Source: Tritrichomonas musculus (lineage: Eukaryota; Parabasalia; Tritrichomonadida; Tritrichomonadidae). From it: a DNA stretch of 64,000 bases. The stretch covers positions 3,038,001 through 3,102,000 of the forward strand of contig JAPFFF010000014.1 of the NCBI GenBank assembly GCA_039105265.1. Reading direction: 5' to 3'. Within the stretch, counting starts at the first letter, position 1, and each line of letters begins with the position of its first letter. The translations under genes were made by a program, and so were the position numbers. A model generated the notes under the pieces. It was given only the letters and a program-made list of their open reading frames with translations. It made no database searches and had not been told where the DNA came from. Shown here one piece after another: positions 52,001 through 59,979 of this stretch.

Positions 52001-53857
52001 TAAGAAAATCGTCCAGAAAAGAAGTGGATAAGAAGAATTTAATTCAAATAATTCATGGAATCTATCTGATTCAATGAATTCTTCATAAACTTTCTTCGTT
52101 TCAGAAGAATGGAAAATTCTTGATACAAATGTATAAAGCGAATCTGATTTCTTTTTCTTGCTCTTATTATAAAGATCTTTTAATAATAAATCATATATCA
52201 TATTAACTGCAGGTTTTATCCATTGATCAATTTGATTTTGATCAGTTCTTCTGGCTCGATAATTTCTAATAAAGATATCTCTAGAACGATCAATTTGATC
52301 TTGATTTGGATTCAATTTGACTAAGTATGTGAACCAAAAATCAAAATCAATAAAGTGTTCATTAATCAAATTTTGGCGTTCAAGACTAAAAAGTGATTCA
52401 TAAATATATATCAATGATTCTCGATCATTTTTTTCAAAGTATGAATCATCTGTGTATTCTTTTTCATTGGCATTGTCAGTTTCAGTATTGTTATTATCAT
52501 TTGCATTTTGGTCATTTGGTTGTTCTTCTTGTTGTGGTTCTGGTTTGGTGATTAGAGATTCAGCATACTCCTTAAGAAAGCCGAAGCATTGATCAATTGG
52601 TATTATTTGGGTAGGGCGAGGATAGCATCTGAATAAGTATTTGTATGTTTGAGGCTTTTGGCGGCATTTGTTGATAAATAAGGCTCTAAATTTGAGTTTC
52701 TTATAGAAATATATTATATCCCAAAGATCATTTTTGGATAAATCATCTGGATCGAGAAACTCTAGCAAAAATGCTAATTCTCCTTCATCAAGAATAAGTT
52801 TTGCAATGTCTTTTTTAATTAATCTGTTGTTATCATTAACTCGATTATTTTGGTCTTGGTTGCTAATAATCTGGCTTGTTTTTGTTTTTTCAAATATAAG
52901 TGCCTCCTTAGACTTAACTAAAAATCTGATAATAATATTGCGTAAAGTTTCAGTGTTATCAGTTTCTTTGTCTGATCTGAATTGGCTAAAATAATTTTCA
53001 TAAACATCTTCAAGATCAATAAAAAGTTGAACGTCCATATTATTAAGCATTTTCAAAGCTAAATCGATGTTTGTTCTGCAAATTAATCTCATAATCGAGT
53101 ACTTATTATTGGCAGATTCTTCAGTTTCAGGATCTTCATTAAAAACATCAAAATCTTTTTCATCTGTAAAGAAACTTGAAAATAGTTCCATTTCTTTTTT
53201 GCAGTTGGCATGGTTTTCATTATTAGTTTGATCAATTGCATCTAAATTTAATTTAAAAATTAAATTTTTAATTTTTTGAAGAACTAGCTCTTTTCTATTC
53301 GGTATAGTCTGATCTTCTGATAAAAATTTTAAAGTGTTAATAATGAAAAACAATGCTTGATTTTTATCAATTGTGCACTCATGATAGGAAAATGAACCAA
53401 TATTTTCTGAGGTATCTGCTATGATTTTTTCGATTAAATTTTGATCAATGTCGTGCGCAAATTTATTGATATGGCCAGTTGCGATTAAAAAAGTTATTAC
53501 ATCGGGATTAATTGATGATAAGTCAGACGAAGAGCCAAAGAAACGTGAGTTTAATATTTTTTCACATTTTTCTTTAAATTCATTTCTTTTAAAAATTGCA
53601 ATAAGTAATTTTGTCACAAGTTCAATTAAGGGTACTTTTCTGTAACTTCCATATTTTTCACAAGTGTGATTAATAATTTTTTTAGTTGAAAGTTCTTCCA
53701 AAGCGTTTTTAAAAACTAATTCAACATCTGAAAACGGAGGTGGATCATCGTTAACATCTATTAAAGATTGCCTAATACAGTCTTCAAACGAAGCTCCTTC
53801 AAATACTAAGGATTCCGGGAAAAGAAGCGAAGTAATTTCTTCTTCTTCACTCATCAT
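46082..53857 (-). CDS. Giant HECT E3 ubiquitin ligase (HUWE1/UPL1/TOM1-like), 2591 aa
   Basis: The start is taken at the first ATG (two in tandem, [11 protein letters not shown]); the open frame goes 17 codons further only to a TTG. The last ~380 residues are a HECT domain of HUWE1/TOM1 type: [72 protein letters not shown], and the catalytic Cys in [16 protein letters not shown] (about C2559), ending NTFGFG. The ~2000 residues before it are helical repeats with no clear UBA or WWE domain visible. Two disordered regions occur: a Pro/Gln/Thr stretch (~1010-1110) and an Asn-rich hexapeptide repeat (~2000-2110). It ubiquitinates protein substrates with an E2. The stop lies in TAAAA, the poly(A) signal. 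The length matches UPL/HUWE1 relatives. Confidence 0.9.
   Translation of the reverse strand: [2591 protein letters not shown]
47540..47830 (-). repeat. In-frame 18-bp minisatellite in the HECT gene
   Basis: About 17 copies of an 18-bp unit encode the hexapeptide N-N-N-E-N-(D/A/T). Copies near 47540-47650 are nearly identical and those toward 47830 diverge, a gradient expected for an array that grows at one end. The frame is kept throughout. Confidence 0.85.
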
Positions 53858-54813
53858 TATTTTGGAAAATTTTAATCGGCTAAAATAATATTCAAAAATA
53901 TAATTCAATTAAGGCAGATATAAAATATTTGAACAAACAAGAAATTTGCCAAACAATCATAACTTTTGCTTCTGACTATTGATTAAAGAAAGAAGTTCAC
54001 ATCTCCTAAATAATGGTATTATTGTATATTATAAACAAAAAATCAAATATATAAAAAGTTTTTATATAAATTAAAATAAGATTTTTTTGCAGCTCTTGAG
54101 AGCAAGGCTTACTCTAGATCATGAATTTTTCTATATTCATGAGTAGTCAAAATAATTATTATCTTAAAAAAATCTTTATTGAGTAATTTCTTATGAATAG
54201 CTTGTTCATTTGATTTATAAATAAAATACTGGTTAATCAGTTTTCCTATTGGTGTTAAATTGAATTTCCATTTTGGATTTAATACTTTTTTTTCTTTTTT
54301 TTTTAATTCTTGCTTATTAACAAGAATTAAAAAATAACTATAATGTAAATTGCCGACAATGGTCTAATTTTGATTAAAGCATTCAACAAAAATCAATTTT
54401 TATTTTGGTTAATAAAATATGGATTTTTATGTAATGTCTCACTTATTTTAAATTATAATATTGCTTTTATCAGCATAAATAAAGAGAACATAATACATTT
54501 TTTGAAAGTTTATTGGAGAAAAAAATATTTTCGCAACCGATAAAACTGACTTTTCTTATCAGAAAATTGAATGAGGTTAAATAGGTTAATAATTAATTGA
54601 AATTAATTAATATCTTGATAAAGAATTCTTGATCAATTGTTACTTTTATAAAAAATTAAATTTCCATCCAGGTTAATAAATATTAAATAGTTCATATCTA
54701 ATTTATTCAATTTGTTACTAAAATTTTCAACAAATTAAAAATATATTTGGTTCAAATTTTCAATATTTTATTTATTTAACCCATGAAATTGTGAGAGAGC
54801 ATATCTAAATTGA
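53858..54813. other. ~960-bp AT-rich spacer between divergent HECT and Ca2+-ATPase genes
   Basis: Contains a 15-bp-arm hairpin (TTTTTTAATTCTTG.. with complement, ~54298-54333) and GCTCTTGAGAGC (~54092). No gene or tRNA recognised. Confidence 0.45.
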
Positions 54814-54819
54814 TCATAT
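54814..54819 (+). promoter_or_regulatory. Initiator of the Ca2+-ATPase gene
   Basis: TCATATCAT immediately precedes the ATG; the first TCATA gives a 7-nt leader, consistent with the parabasalid Inr. Confidence 0.55.
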
Positions 54820-54822
54820 CAT

Positions 54823-57789
54823 ATGTCGGGAATTACAATCGAAAAACTTGCTCAATTTTTCGAGAGAGGTGAACCTGAAGATTTACAAAACTTTGGAGGT
54901 ATTGAAGGCCTTGCAAACGAATTTCGCACATCGTTAAAAGAAGGTATTTCAGCAACTGAAGCGTCTTCTAACTACAAGGAGCGTAAAGAGAAGTGGGGTA
55001 TAAACGTCCTTCCAGATCCACCTTCAAAAACTTGGTGCCGTCTTTTTTTGGATACTTTTAAAGATTTGATGTTGAAAATTTTAATTATTATTTCATTATT
55101 ATCATTAGCCTTAACTGCTATCTTTTCATATGATCAAGGATTTATCCATTTTATTGATCCAATTGCAATTCTTTTATGTGCTTTTATTGTTTCTTCTGTT
55201 ACTGCGCATGTTAATTGGACTCAGCAAAATGCTTTCTTAAGTGTTAGTAGACTAAAGAATGAGTTCTTTGTAAATGTTATTCGTGCAGGTGAAGAAACGC
55301 AAATAACATCAACTGATATTCTTGTTGGAGATTTACTCTCTTTGAAAAATGGAGATGCTATCCCTGTTGATGGTCTTTATCTTAGTGGTCATGCGTTACA
55401 TGTTGATCAATCACAAACTACAGGTGAAAGCGTTCCAATTTTAGTTAATGAAAATAACCCAGTTGTTTTATCTGGAACTGCTGTTGACTCTGGAGATGCA
55501 ATCATTCTTGTTTGTGCTGTTGGTAAGAATTCTCAATCTGGTATCATTTTAACAAAACTTCAAGAAATGAACCAAGCCTCAGAAGAGACACCATTACAGA
55601 AAAAGCTTGATAAAATTGCTGTTTTAATTACTTATGTTGGTCTTGTTGGAGCTATATTAACATTCCTTGTTCTCTTTATCATTTGGCTGACTGAAATTAT
55701 TGGAACAAAATGGCAAAAGAAATATTTAACTCAATTGATGGACAATTTAATGGTTGCATTTACTATATTTATTGGTGCAGTTCCAGAAGGACTTCCTCTT
55801 GCAGTTGTTATTTCACTAGGTTTCTCAATGAAAAAGATGATGAAAGATAACAACTTTGTCAGGCATATGTCAGCCTGTGAAACTATGGGTGGTGCCACAA
55901 CAATTTGCTCTGATAAAACTGGTACTTTAACACAGAACAAGATGACTGTTGTCAGATACCACATGGACGGCCAAGATTATGATCATTTCCCTGATATTGA
56001 AAAAGAAGTCTTTGATCTCTTTGCTCATTCAGTTGCTTGCAACACAAACGCCTATATGACAATTAAGCCTGGAGAAACTACACCAGAATACATTGGTAAA
56101 AGTACTGAATGTGCTCTTTTGAAGATGATAATTGAAAGTGGTTATGATTATAAAGAAATTCGTGATAAACATCCTACTCTTGTCCTTCACGACTTCAATT
56201 CAACAAGGAAAAGAATGTCATCTGTTGTTAAAGATGGTCCTGGCTACAGAGTCTATGCCAAAGGTGCCCCAGAAATCCTTATCAAAAAATGCACGCATTA
56301 CCTCACATCAGCTGGAGAGCGTGAAGAACTTGATGAAGCTAAAGCAGATGATCTTATTGTTCGTGTCAATGAACTTGCTGATGAGCAATTACGTACAATG
56401 CTTGTTACGTATGCTGATCTTCCTGGTGAAGAATTCAACGATGATTGGAAAGATGCATCAAATGTTGAATGTGATTTGACAATAATTGGTATTACTGGAA
56501 TTAAAGATCCACTTAGACCAGAAGTTCCCCATGCTATTGAACTCTGTAAACAAGCAGGAGTTATTGTTCGTATGGTTACAGGAGATAACATCAACACTGC
56601 TATTTCAATTGCACGTGAATGTGGAATCCTTTCCGAAGATGGTCACGCTATGCTTGGAAAAGAATTTTCATCAATGTCAAAAGTTCAACTCATTGATAAA
56701 TTGCCCAAACTTCAGGTTATGGCTCGTTCTTCACCACTTGATAAGTATAGGCTTGTTTCATTGTTAATGGAATGTGGAGAAGTTGTCGCTGTTACCGGAG
56801 ATGGATCAAATGACTCAACCGCACTTCGAAAGGCAAATGTTGGTCTTGCCATGGGTCTTTGTGGAACTGAACTTGCAAAGATGGCTTCTGATATCGTTAT
56901 CCTTGATGATAACTTTAACTCTATTGTTTCTGCATTGAAATGGGGAAGATGCATTTATGATAATGTTCGTTCTTTCATTCAATTCCAACTTACTGTTAAC
57001 GTCTGTGCAATGGTAATTGCCTTCATTGGTTCTTGTGTTATGAGAGAATCACCATTCCGTGCAATTCAACTTCTTTGGGTTTCTCTCATTATGGACTCAT
57101 TCGGCGCCCTTGCATTAGCAACTAAAGCACCATTTGAGTCTCTTCTTAATAGACCACCATATGGCGAAAGTGGTGCCTTAATTTCACCTTTGATGTATAG
57201 GAATATCATTGTCCATGGACTTTACCAAACAGGTGTCTGTTTACTCGTTCTTTTCGGTGCTGAAAAGTTCTTCAAAGTTGATATTAACAAAGATCGCGCT
57301 GAAAGCACATTCCTTTTCAATACATTCGTGTTTTGCCAAATTTTCAACTTACTTAACTCAAGAGTTACAGATAGAACTCAATCATTCTTTGAAGGTTTGT
57401 TCTCTAATGGTTACTTCTGGCTTATTTGGGTAATGATCACTGTTGTTCAAGTAATTCTCGTTGAATTCGGTGGAAAAGTATTCGGTTGTACTCATATGCC
57501 TTGGAATCAATGGCTTTGGTCTGTCGGTATGGCTCTTGGTGAAATGATTGTTGGTGCTATTTTGAGATTAATACCAATCAAAGATAATACAACAGAAAGG
57601 CTCATAATCAATCGTGTACAAAAGAGACAAATTATGAAGAGAAGATACACTGGTATGACACCTTCAATGATGTGGCGTGCTCCTGACGTTGAAGATCCTG
57701 AAAAAGAATTAAAGGAGCTTCAAAAGAAAGATCACAAGAAAGGCAATTATGTTCTTGATGAATATGAAGAGCAATACGTGCTCCCGTAA
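54823..57789 (+). CDS. P-type Ca2+ ATPase, plasma-membrane (PMCA, P2B) type, 988 aa
   Basis: Pumps Ca2+ out of the cytosol using ATP. Visible parts: M1-M2 (~85-135), actuator loop QTTGES, M3-M4 with the calcium-site motif GAVPEGLPLAVVISLGFSMKKM, phosphorylation site CSDKTGTLTQNK (D364), nucleotide domain (KGAPEIL), hinge TGDNINTA and VTGDGSNDSTAL, then M5-M10 to ~930. The N-terminus FGGIEGLANEFRTSLKEGIS is typical of PMCAs. The hinge motif reads NDSTAL where nearly all family members have ND.PAL; the Asp and Asn are kept. The C-tail is only ~70 residues, basic (RVQKRQIMKRRYTG), shorter than animal calmodulin-regulated tails. The stop TAA is followed by A, giving the TAAA signal. Confidence 0.92.
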   Translation: MSGITIEKLAQFFERGEPEDLQNFGGIEGLANEFRTSLKEGISATEASSNYKERKEKWGINVLPDPPSKTWCRLFLDTFKDLMLKILIIISLLSLALTAIFSYDQGFIHFIDPIAILLCAFIVSSVTAHVNWTQQNAFLSVSRLKNEFFVNVIRAGEETQITSTDILVGDLLSLKNGDAIPVDGLYLSGHALHVDQSQTTGESVPILVNENNPVVLSGTAVDSGDAIILVCAVGKNSQSGIILTKLQEMNQASEETPLQKKLDKIAVLITYVGLVGAILTFLVLFIIWLTEIIGTKWQKKYLTQLMDNLMVAFTIFIGAVPEGLPLAVVISLGFSMKKMMKDNNFVRHMSACETMGGATTICSDKTGTLTQNKMTVVRYHMDGQDYDHFPDIEKEVFDLFAHSVACNTNAYMTIKPGETTPEYIGKSTECALLKMIIESGYDYKEIRDKHPTLVLHDFNSTRKRMSSVVKDGPGYRVYAKGAPEILIKKCTHYLTSAGEREELDEAKADDLIVRVNELADEQLRTMLVTYADLPGEEFNDDWKDASNVECDLTIIGITGIKDPLRPEVPHAIELCKQAGVIVRMVTGDNINTAISIARECGILSEDGHAMLGKEFSSMSKVQLIDKLPKLQVMARSSPLDKYRLVSLLMECGEVVAVTGDGSNDSTALRKANVGLAMGLCGTELAKMASDIVILDDNFNSIVSALKWGRCIYDNVRSFIQFQLTVNVCAMVIAFIGSCVMRESPFRAIQLLWVSLIMDSFGALALATKAPFESLLNRPPYGESGALISPLMYRNIIVHGLYQTGVCLLVLFGAEKFFKVDINKDRAESTFLFNTFVFCQIFNLLNSRVTDRTQSFFEGLFSNGYFWLIWVMITVVQVILVEFGGKVFGCTHMPWNQWLWSVGMALGEMIVGAILRLIPIKDNTTERLIINRVQKRQIMKRRYTGMTPSMMWRAPDVEDPEKELKELQKKDHKKGNYVLDEYEEQYVLP

Positions 57790-58233
57790 ATTAAAAAATT
57801 GTCAATATCTGTATTAAATTTCACGAAATTAATATAACGATATCTATTAATATAATAAAAGGACCAGAAGTTTAAAATTCTTATCTTCTTTTTTGAAGTT
57901 TAAATTTTAAAATAAAAAATATGTATTATCATTAATCGTTAAATTTGGCGTATGTATCTATATTATAAGTTTGATCGAAAGTTTTAAAATCATAAAGTTT
58001 ATTTTTGAACAAGTGTTGTTTTAAAGACGAAAATAAGGTTCTTTGATTCGGAAATGAACAATCTTGATAGATAGAAGATTTTTGATGTAAAATCATATAT
58101 TGCATCAGCATGTCTCTTTTTGTTGTATTAAAATGGATGTATTTCTGTCATTGTTCAGCTAAGAGTAATTGATCAAATAAAAAATGATTGTCGTTCTTAA
58201 TTCAAATTTCTGAATTTCTATAGAAATTAAATT
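57790..58233. other. AT-rich spacer downstream of the Ca2+-ATPase
   Basis: No gene seen. The last 20 bp (ATTTCTATAGAAATTAAATT) recurs nearly exactly just right of the following inverted repeat (58553-58572). Confidence 0.45.
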
Positions 58234-58535
58234 TGTAGCAAGAGAGATTGTGTCTCAACTTTTTGAGAGAACTAATAGAAAAAAATAAGAAGAAAATGTA
58301 GAATAATATTTACTGAGACCATTCATGTTAAAAAAAAAGCATCTTTTTATGTTACAAAATTTTTACCGATCCTTCCTTTTGATGTAAGTCTCGGTAAAAA
58401 TTATGTAAAAATATAAAAAGATGCATCAATTTTTTTATTTACATGAATAATCTCAAAATATTATTCACCATTTTTCTCCTATTTTTCTTTCAATTTATTC
58501 TCTCAAAAAGTTGAGACACAATCTCTCTTGCTACA
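58234..58535. mobile_element. Palindromic MITE-like element, 302 bp
   Basis: The arms begin TGTAGCAAGAGAGATTGTGT and pair over nearly the full length, the first ~38 bp perfectly and the inside with mismatches (both arms carry GCATCTTTTTAT and ATTTTTACCGA). No coding. No TA or longer duplication fits cleanly. A 20-bp near-repeat flanks it at a distance. Confidence 0.75.
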
Positions 58536-58539
58536 TATA

Positions 58540-58604
58540 TTACAGTATACCAAATTTCTAGAAATTAAATTAGTGAAGTAATAGATTACAGTATACCAAA
58601 TTTC
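58540..58604 (+). repeat. Two direct copies of a 19-bp pogo-like end motif
   Basis: TTACAGTATACCAAATTTC occurs at 58540-58558 and 58586-58604, 46 bp apart. TA followed by CAGTATA matches the first bases of the MITE at 5094, so these may be solo ends of a related element. No inverted partner was found. Confidence 0.55.
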
Positions 58605-59979
58605 CTCTGACCACTCACAATAATCTCATACCAATATTAAATACAATTCTGAAGTTTATATACTTCAACTTCAGAATGATTGAAAAAAATTAAATAGAAC
58701 TAAAAAAATCATCTCTTTATATATTCAATGACATTGAAAATATTCTAAACAAAAAATTCTATAGATTGAATGAAGGGTAAAATAAAAGGGTAAAAAATAA
58801 TCACATTCCAAAATTATTTTTGAATGAATTTATTGAAAAAAAATCAGAGATTTTCAATGAAATCATTCAAAAAAACTGTTTTGGTATGAGATATTTGAGC
58901 TGGTATAAGATTATTTTCAATACGGTAGATCAAATAATTAAAGTACAAATCCAATACGTTATTTATTTGACCCGTGAACGTTTATTTTTTGTTTAAAGCG
59001 ACACCTCGGAAAAAGTTTGAATTTGAATAGTGTCAGATTTGTGATTCCGAACTTTATTTTTTAAGGAGAAAAAAATGGAATAATCCAATTACAGATTTTT
59101 TATTAAATTTAATAGATATGTGTATGTTTAAAATTGTTTTATAGTAATAACAAACGTTTTAAAATATAATTATTCGATTTCATATAAAAATATTACAAGA
59201 TATTTTAATTTAAATCTTCTGATAAATTTATAATTTTAAGTAAATTTCAATTGATATATAAAAAATAATTATTCAAAAATAAAATACTCAAATTTTTTTG
59301 TTCTCTCGTATATTCCATAATGATTAATAAATATTTATATTATATATATTCAAGCATTTAATATATGAATAAATCTTGTTTTATACTTAAACATAAGTAT
59401 AATATATGCAATATAAAAATATTTTTGTAAAATATTGCTAACCATTTTTTGAAATAAATTGAAATAATATTATTCTTCATCATATTTATATAAGGTCAAG
59501 GACTGGCTTTTCGTCATTTAATTTCTTGGTAACAAATTAATATATTTATATGATTTAATTTAAGCTTATATTAAACAATATTTTAAAAAAGTGGTTTTAT
59601 CGAAAGAATTGATCATTTACTACTTACCTACTAGCAATAATTCATTACCAATATTTAAATAAAATCAAAATATCAATTATATACAGATTTAAGTTACATA
59701 CAAATAGTTTCAATCGAAATTAGTATATAGCCATTATTATCAATAATTTTATTTTTAGAAATATATTTACATATATTCACATTGTGAAACCACATTATAT
59801 ATATTTATTTACAGGCATAATTTGCTATCTTTAACTGGTTAATTTTAGATTTTAAAATAATATAAATTAAGCATTTAAAAGGCGGCATAGGATAAATGCG
59901 TTTGACATTATTTCTGTGATATCATTTTATGTTAAGTAAGCTTTTGAAGTAATTTAGAATATTTGGGTCTTGAGTAAGA
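58605..59979. other. AT-rich gene-free stretch with a weak inverted pair
   Basis: ATCTCATACCAA at 58623 and its complement at 58881 could bound a 270-bp MITE; a hairpin (ATTCTGAAGTT arms) lies at ~58649-58678. The remaining ~1 kb shows nothing. Confidence 0.4.

Noticed and set aside
54085-54130. Possible tRNA near GCTCTTGAGAGCAAGG
   Set aside because: No A-box/B-box pair or cloverleaf could be formed.
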